Shown here one piece after another: positions 56,296 to 64,000 of a stretch of DNA of 64,000 nt; the stretch's first letter is position 1; each line of letters starts with the position of its first letter. The notes under the pieces are model-generated. The model worked only from the letters and a program-made list of their open reading frames with translations. It had not been told where the DNA came from and did no database searches. The DNA comes from Neptunomonas antarctica. GTDB lineage: Bacteria > Pseudomonadota > Gammaproteobacteria > Pseudomonadales > Balneatricaceae. A program made the translations under genes and the position numbers. Location: contig NZ_LJSI01000027.1 of assembly GCF_001305295.1 (NCBI RefSeq), positions 1 through 64,000 of the forward strand. Reading direction: 5' to 3'.

Positions 56296-56646
56296 CTATG
56301 CGACAGCCGGATGAAATTTCACCCAACCGAGCAATAAGACAAATGCAAACGCTAACCAAATGACGGTTGCCAGCGATAGCGTCCAGACCAGGCTAAACTT
56401 ATAACTTAAATAATAAACTGACACCAAATAGCCCGCATAGGGAATTAAGGAATAAAGACCAAACAACGCTGTGATTCGAAGGTCTCCCATCGTCCTTTCG
56501 GCACCGACGATATAATGCGCTATCAGCGCGAACGTAGGAAACAACGGCACTAAACCAGCGATAAAAAAACTCTTATTTTTTGAAAGTAAGGCAATCAGCA
56601 ACACGGCTGCAGCCCCAAGCAAGCATTTTAAAAACAACGAAATCAC
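56296..56646 (-). CDS. glpM: GlpM family membrane protein
   Basis: A 116-residue inner-membrane protein with about four helices. It matches the GlpM family in GLVPLFPTFALIAHYIVG and LRITALFGLYSLIPYAGYLVS. In Pseudomonas GlpM was linked to alginate production and glycerol metabolism, but its role is unclear. The start codon is GTG with an AAGGA site. No glp genes are nearby. Confidence 0.85.
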   Translation of the reverse strand: MISLFLKCLLGAAAVLLIALLSKNKSFFIAGLVPLFPTFALIAHYIVGAERTMGDLRITALFGLYSLIPYAGYLVSVYYLSYKFSLVWTLSLATVIWLAFAFVLLLGWVKFHPAVA

Positions 56647-56809
56647 GATTTAAACATCCTTAATACGTTAATATCCACGGCTATCTCACTCCCTTACTGT
56701 TCATTATCCTTTCGTGCTATCCACTCTAACTTATACTCGTTCATCATAATGCGCTGCAAGATAATCCCATACTTGTGGGAGTTCAAGAATTACCTATTAT
56801 CAAACTAGA

Positions 56810-57697
56810 TTACTCACCAAAACGCAGGCTTTGCAGCTGTTGCAATAACCACTGCCCCGCTTTGCCCAATGTGCGGTTTTCTGTCCAGATAAGATCAATC
56901 CCCTGCAATATATCGGCCTGCTGATACACCAGATCAAGTACCACCAGCTCTGCGGATTGTAGCTTTTCCCTAACAACAGCTTCATGCAGAAATGCCCAGC
57001 CTAGCTTGGCTCCCAACATGTCCAAAATAACAAACGGACTTTCAGATAACCACACCTGTGGGCTTATCGTGTGACGTTCATGCATTTGGTTATCCGGATC
57101 CAAACTGCGTCCGACTATCTGACGGTACTGCCTAAGGTCGGCGTGAGTAATCTGCTGCTTCAGCGCTAGTGGAAAGTCAGGGGCCGCCACCGCTATGACT
57201 CTTGAGTGTCCAATACCACGAAAACTAAAGCCCTGTGGATAATACTCCTGCTCAATCATCAGTCCGATATCGGCTCGGTTACTACGTACCAGTTCTGCAA
57301 CATCACCACTGCCAGGGTCAAGTAACTCCAGCGTGATGTAAGGAAAGGTTTCCGCAAAACGTGTTAGCACCGTCAGTAAAACAGGCGCTGAGATATTCTG
57401 CTCGATGGCAATACACAGTGAGGTTTCCTTGCTGTTACTGAGGGAGGCAGCATGCGCATTAAACTCATGATGACTGTGCAAAACTGTTCTGGCTGATTTA
57501 AGCAACACATGGCCCGCTTCTGTGAGTACAGGACTACGGCTACTTCGATCGAAAAGTACAACGTTCGCATCAATTTCCAGATTGTTAATCGCCGTACTCA
57601 CCGCAGACTGCACTTTACCTAACTGACGTGCCGCTGCAGAAAATGAACCGGCTTCAGCGGCAATAACAAAACATGTTAGCTGTTCGATACTCGGCAT
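56810..57697 (-). CDS. LysR-family regulator (likely of PACE pump)
   Basis: Transcription factor of 295 residues with an N-terminal winged helix (about 2-60, AGSFSAAARQLGKVQSAVSTA) and a periplasmic-binding-fold ligand domain (about 90-290). It is divergent from a PACE efflux pump gene, with a LysR-type T-N11-A inverted repeat between them. This matches the AceR/AceI arrangement of Acinetobacter, where the LysR protein activates the pump. The inducer here is not known. Confidence 0.88.
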   Translation of the reverse strand: MPSIEQLTCFVIAAEAGSFSAAARQLGKVQSAVSTAINNLEIDANVVLFDRSSRSPVLTEAGHVLLKSARTVLHSHHEFNAHAASLSNSKETSLCIAIEQNISAPVLLTVLTRFAETFPYITLELLDPGSGDVAELVRSNRADIGLMIEQEYYPQGFSFRGIGHSRVIAVAAPDFPLALKQQITHADLRQYRQIVGRSLDPDNQMHERHTISPQVWLSESPFVILDMLGAKLGWAFLHEAVVREKLQSAELVVLDLVYQQADILQGIDLIWTENRTLGKAGQWLLQQLQSLRFGE

Positions 57698-57742
57698 ATT
57701 GCTCTCTTCTACCCTGTAACACTCTCAAAAAAACACACTTAC

Positions 57743-57761
57743 CTATCTTAATAATAGATAG
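57743..57761. promoter_or_regulatory. Putative LysR operator between regulator and pump
   Basis: CTATCT, seven bases, AGATAG form an inverted repeat that contains the T-N11-A core of LysR-type sites. It is in the 150-bp gap between the divergent LysR and PACE genes. Confidence 0.68.
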
Positions 57762-57847
57762 ATACTAACTACAAAGCATCAATAATATGTTTAATATACT
57801 TATCAGCACAAACAACAACCCATTGAGAAGTAAGCTAGGAGAACATC

Positions 57848-58357
57848 GTGGTGAAGGAGATAGCTGATAATACGACGGCCCAAGCGGCCAACACAGCATC
57901 TGAGGGAATCGTTACCCGTAGCCGTTTGGACAGGCTGCGTTACACCCTGCTATTTGAAATTTTACTGGTGAGTAGCTCTACGGCTGTGATTGCCTTTATT
58001 CTGCAGCGTGACTTTCTGGATATAGGCTATTTAGCACTGATTCTCAGCGGCATCGCCATGTTAACTAACTACTTTTATAACTACGCTTATGATTATTTTG
58101 ATATCCGCAAGGGTCGCATTCCAACCGAGCGCGCCATAACACAGAGAATTTATCATGCGCTTGGATTTGAGTTGATTTTACTTTTTTTCACTCTGCCATT
58201 AATCATGTGGTGGCTAGAACTCAGTTTAATTAATACGCTGCTATTAGATATCGGCATGATGGCAGCTGTCGTGGTTTATACATTCCTTTTCGGGCTGGGT
58301 TATGATCGAGCATTCCCGATCAAACAACCAGAACAGCTAATAATAAGCGAAGCTTAA
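57848..58357 (+). CDS. PACE family multidrug efflux protein
   Basis: A 169-residue inner-membrane protein with four helices arranged as two bacterial transmembrane pairs, as in the proteobacterial antimicrobial compound efflux (PACE) family: RYTLLFEILLVSSSTAVIAF, YNYAYDYFD, and a second copy HALGFELILLFFTLPLIMWW with FGLGYDRAFP. PACE pumps export biocides such as chlorhexidine, or polyamines. The N-terminus is longer than usual. GTG start with an AGGAG site. Confidence 0.9.
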   Translation: MVKEIADNTTAQAANTASEGIVTRSRLDRLRYTLLFEILLVSSSTAVIAFILQRDFLDIGYLALILSGIAMLTNYFYNYAYDYFDIRKGRIPTERAITQRIYHALGFELILLFFTLPLIMWWLELSLINTLLLDIGMMAAVVVYTFLFGLGYDRAFPIKQPEQLIISEA

Positions 58358-58692
58358 AAATAGGCTGTAAAAGCAGCACTTCGCTACAGCCCTTATATGA
58401 CGGGGTATAGAAAAGATGTGCAGATGAAACACAGAGACTTATCCACAGATTGTGTGAGTAACTATTTTTTGTTTTATGTCTTGATTTTCTTGACTGAGTA
58501 ACTATCTACCACATTCTTTGCAAGGCCAAAACTCATTTGAATCTTATTGGTGTATGTAGTTTTCTATTTTGAATAGAGTGTTTCAGAGAACGCTGAATAA
58601 AAAAATGCTCGATTTAGATATACAAACCACTTAGATTAAGTACCTCTTTAGATTCTTGATATGAGTATCACACCGGATGAACTATCAACGCA
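58358..58692. other. Intergenic region with repeats, no gene
   Basis: No gene is visible. After the PACE stop, GGCTGTA and TACAGCC (58363-58391) form a weak hairpin. One TTATCCACA (58439-58447) matches a DnaA box, and TGAGTAACTAT occurs twice, 40 bp apart (58455-58465 and 58495-58505). None has clear meaning. Confidence 0.4.
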
Positions 58693-59583
58693 ATGCTCAA
58701 CATGAATTCTGAAAAAAAACACCTGCTACTGGTAATGATCCTACTAGGGATGAGTTTAATCCCCGTAGGAGATTCTGCCGGTAAGCTATTGACAGAAGTG
58801 GGTGTTTCACCGGTATTTATTGCCTGGAGTCGGCTGTTAGTCGGCTTTCTATTTATTCTTCCCTTTAGTGGTCTGGTACGTTCAGAACTAAAGCTGCTAT
58901 ATGACTGGCGGCTATTAATACGTGCTGTTCTTTTTAGCAGTGCCATTTTTTGCATGCTCTCTGCCCTCAAAACTGAGCCCATTGCTAACGCCTTTGGTAT
59001 CTTTTTTATCGGCCCGATTGTTGCCTATTTTCTAGCAGCCGCTGTACTTAAAGAGCGTATAACCGTACTGCGCTCTTTATTATTATTTATTGGCTTTGGT
59101 GGTGTGCTGTTGGTGGTCAAACCAGGCTTTGGTATCACAACAGGGATGCTGTTTGCGCTTGTTGCCGGTGTTTGTTATGGCTGTATGTTAGTCGCTAACC
59201 GCTGGCTTGCAGGTTTCTTTCGACCACGCCTGATCCTTATATCCACATTGCTGGCCGGGAGCATCGCATTAGCACCTGCTGGTATCAACGCCATTCCACA
59301 GGCAATCGATAGCCACATTATCTGGCTGGTATTGATGTCGTCTATTGCATCAGCCTTGGGTAATCTTATTATTATCGAGGCTGGTCGTCGCTTGGATGCC
59401 AATATAGTGGCTCCATTCGTGTATTCTCAGTTAGTGGCGGCTGCCGTATTAGGTGTTGTATTATTCAATGACTGGCCAGACACATACAGTTTATTAGGAT
59501 TGGCAATTATTTTCATATCCGGAGTATTGTCCTTTGTACTTTCAAACCGAAAAACAAAAATAAAACAGGCGCTTTCAAATTAA
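58693..59583 (+). CDS. EamA/DMT family exporter
   Basis: A 296-residue inner-membrane transporter of the drug/metabolite superfamily with ten helices in two EamA repeats. Family marks are GDSAGKLLTEVGVSPVFIAW in the first half and LILISTLLAGS and APFVYSQLVAAAVLG in the second. Substrates are usually amino acids or metabolites and cannot be assigned. The start has a poor ribosome site; the ATG at 58702 is an alternative. It is 50 bp before the HCCA isomerase gene. Confidence 0.88.
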   Translation: MLNMNSEKKHLLLVMILLGMSLIPVGDSAGKLLTEVGVSPVFIAWSRLLVGFLFILPFSGLVRSELKLLYDWRLLIRAVLFSSAIFCMLSALKTEPIANAFGIFFIGPIVAYFLAAAVLKERITVLRSLLLFIGFGGVLLVVKPGFGITTGMLFALVAGVCYGCMLVANRWLAGFFRPRLILISTLLAGSIALAPAGINAIPQAIDSHIIWLVLMSSIASALGNLIIIEAGRRLDANIVAPFVYSQLVAAAVLGVVLFNDWPDTYSLLGLAIIFISGVLSFVLSNRKTKIKQALSN

Positions 59584-59633
59584 GTGCTTCGAATTATGTG
59601 CTTCGCATTAATAGCATCAGAAAAGGGATCGTT

Positions 59634-60332
59634 ATGGCTGGCCGGCAATTGGATTTCTACTTCGACTATCTGTCTCCATACGCCTATTTTAGTTGGCGCT
59701 GGGTACAACCCATGTGCAAAAAATATGGCTTAACTTTGAATGCACATCCCGTCGTGTTTGGAAAATTGCTCGATCACTGGGGGCAACTTGGGCCTGCAGA
59801 AGTACCGCCTAAAAAAACAGCGCTCTATAAATACTGCTATCGCTATGCCCAGCTCAATGGCTTTGACTTTGATCCGCCCCGCAGCCACCCATACAACCCA
59901 TTACCGGCATTACGCTTATCCCTGCCTGATATTGCAGGGGATGCTCAACATCAGGTCATTAGCGCCATCTTTGAAGCAGGCTGGTCTCGCGGAATTGACC
60001 TTGCCTCTGAAGCAGATCTTGCCAACGTACTCAACTCACTCGGTTTAAATAGCGGAGCAATGCTCAGTGCGATTAAAACACCTGAGGTAAAAGACCAACT
60101 CCAGCAAGAAACTACACACGCCATTACGCGAGGCGTCTTTGGTGTACCCACTTTCATCCTGGACGAAGAGCTTTTCTGGGGAAATGATCAACAAGAGCAT
60201 TTAGAAATCTACTTACAAGGCAATGATCCGCTGGACCAACAAAAAGTAGAAGAGATGCTTGCCCGTCACCGTGGCATCGACCGAAAGACTTTTGCGCTGC
60301 GCAATAAAGAAAAGCGCGTTCAAGAAAAATAG
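59634..60332 (+). CDS. 2-hydroxychromene-2-carboxylate isomerase family protein
   Basis: A 232-residue DsbA-like glutathione S-transferase kappa/HCCA-isomerase: QLDFYFDYLSPYAYFSWRW at the start, with Ser in place of the first active-site Cys as in the isomerases, an inserted helical domain, and TRGVFGVPTFILDEELFWGNDQ late. It isomerises hydroxychromene carboxylates in aromatic catabolism, or acts as a GSH-dependent enzyme. No other aromatic-degradation genes are nearby. Start at 59634 with an AGGGA site. Confidence 0.86.
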   Translation: MAGRQLDFYFDYLSPYAYFSWRWVQPMCKKYGLTLNAHPVVFGKLLDHWGQLGPAEVPPKKTALYKYCYRYAQLNGFDFDPPRSHPYNPLPALRLSLPDIAGDAQHQVISAIFEAGWSRGIDLASEADLANVLNSLGLNSGAMLSAIKTPEVKDQLQQETTHAITRGVFGVPTFILDEELFWGNDQQEHLEIYLQGNDPLDQQKVEEMLARHRGIDRKTFALRNKEKRVQEK

Positions 60333-60425
60333 TTATATCTATCTCGGCTTCTTCCGGTTAATCCTTGAAGCATACCTGAGTTGCCGACTATCTTAGTAAT
60401 GGCAGTCAGGAATATTCTGATTTAA

Positions 60426-60755
60426 CTAGCCGATTAACCAGCGATAGCCCCATAAAAAAATCATTCCGCCCAAAATAGGCCACAGCAGACTTTTAAAATA
60501 CTTCGCCAGTACCACGGCCACACATCCCGCCAGAATCTGCGCCAGCTCTACCTGTAAACCTTCGGCTTGCTTGCTATACACAATAGGAGGTATGCATAAA
60601 GCAGCCAAAATCGCAGGAGGAAGCAATAAGAGCACAGGCTGGCTACGCCTCAGTAACGGCCCGGATTTCCCATGTAACTGGATAAACGAAAGGCGAATCA
60701 AGTAAGTGGCCAAACCACACAGAAAAAATAATACCCACAAGTTCAGATCATTCAT
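60426..60755 (-). CDS. azlD: AzlD family protein
   Basis: A 109-residue small membrane protein with three or four helices (LATYLIRLSFIQLHGKSGPL; LLLLPPAILAALCIPPIV), the partner of AzlC in branched-chain amino acid export (YgaZH type). It overlaps azlC by 8 bp, so the two subunits should be made together. Confidence 0.9.
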   Translation of the reverse strand: MNDLNLWVLFFLCGLATYLIRLSFIQLHGKSGPLLRRSQPVLLLLPPAILAALCIPPIVYSKQAEGLQVELAQILAGCVAVVLAKYFKSLLWPILGGMIFLWGYRWLIG

Positions 60756-61476
60756 GTGGCCGCCCCATTATTGAATTAAAAGAGCGCCCTGTTATTCGCG
60801 GCAAGAGCAAACCCGTCATAACCCCTATCACGATCGCTAAAATAAAGCCCAGATTGTATGGCAGTCCCTGCAAGAAAATGGCGGCTAACCCTGAAGCTAC
60901 GGCTACGATCAGCAATAATCGATTGGTAATGGTGGACATTAACATGGCAAGAAACGCGAGTGGGATAGTGAAGCCCAGCATCCATTCAGGCGGAATACTC
61001 GCCCCCACCGCAATACCGAGCATGACCGACAGAACCCAGCTCACCCACAATGCCAATACTGTGCCTAAGTAATAGCTGATACGTTCGGCATCGGAGCGTT
61101 GTTGTTGGTCAGGCGCACTACACAGGCCATATGCCTGGTCAGATAAGATATATGCCATCGACATCCGGTAACGTTTTTTCAAGGGATAAAACAGAGGAGC
61201 GAAGGTCGCGCTATAAATAGCAAAGCGTAAATTAATAACAATGGTGGTTAACACAATCACAACAAACGCCGCATTTTCCTGAATAAGCTGCATTGCGGCT
61301 AACTGCGCCGATCCAGCAAAAAACAACAAGGTCATCCCCATGATCAACTCGGGACTCATATCCAAAGCGATACCGTTTGCGCCCACAATCAAACCAAAAG
61401 GCAGCACACCCGACACCAAAGGCATAAGATCTCGCACTCCTTGCCAAAACTGCGATCGGCAATCCCTGATATTCAT
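60748..61476 (-). CDS. azlC: AzlC family amino acid exporter subunit
   Basis: A 242-residue inner-membrane protein with about seven helices: DLMPLVSGVLPFGLIVGANGI at the start, FFAGSAQLAAMQLI and NLRFAIYSATFAPL. AzlC/YgaZ exports branched-chain amino acids with its small partner, encoded next. Ribosome site is weak. It is divergent from the YceI gene across 161 bp; no linked Lrp-type regulator is seen. Confidence 0.92.
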   Translation of the reverse strand: MNIRDCRSQFWQGVRDLMPLVSGVLPFGLIVGANGIALDMSPELIMGMTLLFFAGSAQLAAMQLIQENAAFVVIVLTTIVINLRFAIYSATFAPLFYPLKKRYRMSMAYILSDQAYGLCSAPDQQQRSDAERISYYLGTVLALWVSWVLSVMLGIAVGASIPPEWMLGFTIPLAFLAMLMSTITNRLLLIVAVASGLAAIFLQGLPYNLGFILAIVIGVMTGLLLPRITGRSFNSIMGRPHE

Positions 61477-61637
61477 AACGGACTCATACCCTTAATGATA
61501 CTGAACAAACCTGAGAAGGTTACGCCCCTTGAATACCACACTCAATAACTGAACCAAATAGACGTTAACGAATCGAAACAAAACACTGTTGCGTAAGATT
61601 GCGTAAAGAGACAAATGATAAGATAAGGAGATCCACC

Positions 61638-62234
61638 ATGATCAACCATTACCTTAAACTCTCAGTACCCAGAACACTACTCGCCATCACTTTAGGTAGT
61701 TTACTGAGCCTGACGGCACAGGCAGATTGGCAACTGGACAATACCCAATCGTCACTTAACTTTATTTCAGTTAAAAATATCAATGCTGCAGAAGTATTCC
61801 ATATCACACAACTGCAAGGCAGTTTAAGCGATAGCGGTGCACTGGAAATTAAGCTGGATTTAGACAGTATCAAAACCCAGATCGACATCCGCGATGAACG
61901 TCTACGTGAACACCTGTTCGATACCGCAAAATTCAAAATGGCAACGCTAAGCACCCAACTATCTGCTGAGACGTTAAGCGTTATTAAACAAGGCGGCGTA
62001 CTCAACACCAGCATAGAGGGCATGTTGGACTTTCACGGATTACAGCAACCCATTATGGCTGATGTAACCCTACTTTCTGATGGAACAACGGTTCTGGCAT
62101 CCACCACACAACCTATCATTATAAAGGCCGCTGATTTTGGCTTAGGTGGCGGGATCGAAAAACTACGTGAGCTGGCGGGGCTATCGAATATTGGTCACTC
62201 AGTGCCGGTAAGTTTTAACCTAGTCCTGAAGTGA
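61638..62234 (+). CDS. YceI family periplasmic lipocalin-like protein
   Basis: A 198-residue secreted YceI protein: signal peptide (about 1-29, ending TAQADWQ), mature start WQLDNTQSSLNFISVKN, and a beta-barrel (about 30-198) that in relatives binds isoprenoid lipids. It has IDIRDERLREHLFDTAKF, the family's central pattern. It lacks a cytochrome b561 partner gene. The start has a near-perfect AAGGAG site; upstream in-frame codons are not the start. Confidence 0.9.
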   Translation: MINHYLKLSVPRTLLAITLGSLLSLTAQADWQLDNTQSSLNFISVKNINAAEVFHITQLQGSLSDSGALEIKLDLDSIKTQIDIRDERLREHLFDTAKFKMATLSTQLSAETLSVIKQGGVLNTSIEGMLDFHGLQQPIMADVTLLSDGTTVLASTTQPIIIKAADFGLGGGIEKLRELAGLSNIGHSVPVSFNLVLK

Positions 62235-62363
62235 TAAAGGGTATGTGAAAAACGTAAGAAATATTATGACGAGGTTAGTATTAGCCTCGTCATCTAATTA
62301 ATAAAGCTGTACCACTAATTGAGCTTTGAGCATTTTATTATTTGATTTTATCGCCTTACCTCG

Positions 62364-62594
62364 TTATAAGTCTGCACCTAAGGTGCTTGCAATAAATATT
62401 ACTGCGCAGCCTGCTAACTGAAGGAAAAAAGGATTTTTAGCTTGCGGCCAATAAAAAATTAAAAATATTAGCGCTACAGGGTACAATAAAAAACAACCTA
62501 CCCCCCACAAAATACTTGTTTGAAAAGCGGCTATTAAAGTTCCTATCCCACCAAGAATAAAAACACCTACTCCGATATAAACTAAAACTTCCAT
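62364..62594 (-). CDS. Small membrane protein
   Basis: A 76-residue hydrophobic protein with two or three membrane helices (about 2-24, 28-46, 52-74) and no recognisable domain; composition matches YhaI/DUF-type small membrane proteins but I cannot name it. The start at 62594 has an AAGGA site, and the longer frame to 62636 is not needed. A stable 9-bp hairpin (62266-62293) lies after its stop, between it and the YceI gene. Confidence 0.6.
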   Translation of the reverse strand: MEVLVYIGVGVFILGGIGTLIAAFQTSILWGVGCFLLYPVALIFLIFYWPQAKNPFFLQLAGCAVIFIASTLGADL

Positions 62595-62769
62595 AATATA
62601 TTTATCCTTGTTGATTGCCTGTATCGGGTAGATCACAGGACCTCTATGTTAACAGCCTCATCGTACGTTGACCTCCTGATTTCGTTTCATTCACACTAAA
62701 AACAGTTGTGTCTTATCCAAAAATAGCTACAGTAATATTTTCATATAGCCAGTACTCTGTAATCTAATT

Positions 62770-64000
62770 ATGCGAACAACTGTTACTCCCATCCTTAAGA
62801 AAAAACCCAAAAAACTTTCTCGTCAAGAAAAAAAGTTTCAACACACCTGGCGAAAAATCTCTCTACTTAAAGCTGAAAATACCACGCTGGCAGCCCAACT
62901 GGATGATCTCATCCGCTTAACGGATGAAAAGGTTGCACCTATAGAGCACTCTCTGTCGCTTGAATACCATGAATTGATTGATAAAAAGCTGCGTTTTTTA
63001 ACCATGAAGTCACTCAACCAATGGCAACGCTTTGAGCTTGCCGAATGGATTGAGCAATCCTTCGATACACTGCAGCTATTCAGCCAGGCAGATTTACTGC
63101 GTTTTCAGCAACAGGTTAAACGCTATAATGAGATTATTAATCCTGCTGATGAATTTGATAGCGATGATGTGACAAATCATGCCGAACAGCTTGAGTCAGG
63201 CCGTACTCAAGAGGCATCGCCCGACGCTGCTTTGCAACAAATGCTGGATGCCTTCATCGCCAAACAAACACAACAGCTGCAAAGTTTCGAGCAACAACAG
63301 CAAGCCTCTGGTCAGATCGATTTTATCGCCGACGATGCGCTGGAGCAGTTCACCTGCCAACAGACTGATGAGCTTATCGCATTTAAACAGTTACTGGATA
63401 AAATGCGCGATCAGGCGGAAGATGCCACCCCCTTTAGTTCCGAGCATGTAGATGATTCCCGATTTGACCAGGATGATGCTCAAGAACCCTATACTCCGGC
63501 AAACCAAGCCCGCCTGAAAACACTCTTTCGCGATGCCAGTCTGAAAGATATTTTCCGCCAGCTCGCCAGGGTTTTGCATCCCGACCGAGAACAAGACCCT
63601 GAACGCGCACGCCATAAACAAGTGCTGATGAGTGATGCATTAAAGGCCCGGGATGAGGGCGACATTCTGACGTTATTTGCCATGTATAGCGAACATGTGA
63701 GCCAGGATAGTCTCTGCTTTAACGAGTCTGAGCTGGAGGCTCTGAATCAACTACTCATACACCAGGTCACACAACTGCAGGATGAAAAACATCAAATCAT
63801 CGGACAAAGTCCTGCCCACCGTAAGGCTTTTGAATGTTTCTACGACACTAATAATAAAAAAATTAATAGTAAAATAACTCATTATATTCAGGAAATAGAA
63901 GCAGAGAAGACGCTTATCCAAGAGCTGACCGTCTGTCTTTCCAGCCTGAAAAGCCTTAAACCCTTTCTGGAAGAGCGTCGCGAATCCAGCCCCAATAACT
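62770..64000 (+). CDS. J-domain-like protein, incomplete at window edge
   Basis: An open frame begins at 62770 and continues without a stop to the window end, at least 410 residues. It is mostly helical and acidic, with a Lys-rich start (ILKKKPKKLSRQEKK), a Gln/Glu-rich middle and a J-domain-like segment about 245-300 carrying the diagnostic HPD at 270-272 (RQLARVLHPDREQDPERA). HPD is the Hsp70-stimulating triplet, so it may be a DnaK co-chaperone. Similar J-domain proteins with this late position are seen in pseudomonads. No good ribosome site precedes the ATG, so the start is uncertain. Confidence 0.8.
   Translation, partial: MRTTVTPILKKKPKKLSRQEKKFQHTWRKISLLKAENTTLAAQLDDLIRLTDEKVAPIEHSLSLEYHELIDKKLRFLTMKSLNQWQRFELAEWIEQSFDTLQLFSQADLLRFQQQVKRYNEIINPADEFDSDDVTNHAEQLESGRTQEASPDAALQQMLDAFIAKQTQQLQSFEQQQQASGQIDFIADDALEQFTCQQTDELIAFKQLLDKMRDQAEDATPFSSEHVDDSRFDQDDAQEPYTPANQARLKTLFRDASLKDIFRQLARVLHPDREQDPERARHKQVLMSDALKARDEGDILTLFAMYSEHVSQDSLCFNESELEALNQLLIHQVTQLQDEKHQIIGQSPAHRKAFECFYDTNNKKINSKITHYIQEIEAEKTLIQELTVCLSSLKSLKPFLEERRESSPNN

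Noticed and set aside
58455-58505. Two copies of TGAGTAACTAT, 40 bp apart
   Set aside because: Two short copies in an AT-rich gap have no palindromy and no clear link to a promoter; chance is possible.

Overview
The window looks like chromosome of a Gram-negative gammaproteobacterium, most plausibly a marine Oceanospirillales-type or Pseudomonas-related facultative anaerobe. The support is the gene set and its order: nar respiration genes arranged as in pseudomonads, mpl-ubiX, fbp, ppa, plsB, slyX, tsaB, rsmJ, a PomAB-type stator, a phasin and four initiator tRNA genes. The genus assignment is inference only. Coding density is high. I see no prophage, insertion sequence, CRISPR array or rRNA.

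Region 1 (1-15.4 kb) is a complete nitrate-respiration locus. On the minus strand, narK1 and narK2 (transporters) are followed by a terminator and then by narG-narH-narJ-narI, a parvulin-type prolyl isomerase and a beta-carbonic anhydrase. Divergent from narK1 are narX and narL, the nitrate-sensing two-component system. FNR/Anr boxes and NarL heptamer pairs upstream of narK1 and narG lie a fixed 52 bp apart. Next to narL is a yebG-like gene with a consensus LexA box.

Region 2 (15.5-29.4 kb) holds a phasin and an RND efflux pair, then a periplasmic solute-binding protein translationally coupled to a large sensor diguanylate cyclase/phosphodiesterase that ends in a chemoreceptor-type zinc-binding domain. 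Next come a third nitrate transporter, again behind a NarL site plus a perfect FNR box, and a fused PP2C phosphatase/Ser-Thr kinase. The nitrate transporter/kinase pair is normally met in assimilatory nas loci; here no assimilatory reductase genes follow.

Region 3 (29.5-46.8 kb) is mostly housekeeping: fumC, four identical initiator tRNA-Met genes, a motA-motB-PilZ operon, DUF72 and DsbA-like genes, a membrane-anchored cold-shock-domain protein, slyX, plsB, rsmJ, tsaB, ubiX, mpl, fbp, ppa, an ABM monooxygenase, a DUF3422 protein and a TauE/SafE exporter.

Region 4 (47-64 kb) is a set of accessory metabolic and stress genes: two MDR-superfamily dehydrogenases, a PPOX flavoprotein, SIMPL and VIT-family proteins, small lipoproteins and exported proteins, a metallophosphoesterase with glutaminase, AraC and LysR regulators beside their likely targets (an alcohol dehydrogenase and a PACE efflux pump), an EamA exporter, an HCCA isomerase, AzlCD, YceI, and at the right edge an incomplete J-domain-like protein that runs out of the window.

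The strongest original observations are the shared FNR/NarL promoter geometry at three sites, the recruitment of a nas-type transporter-kinase pair into that regulon, the solute-binding-protein/c-di-GMP sensor unit with a zinc-binding tail, and the 11-bp tandem repeat at the left end.
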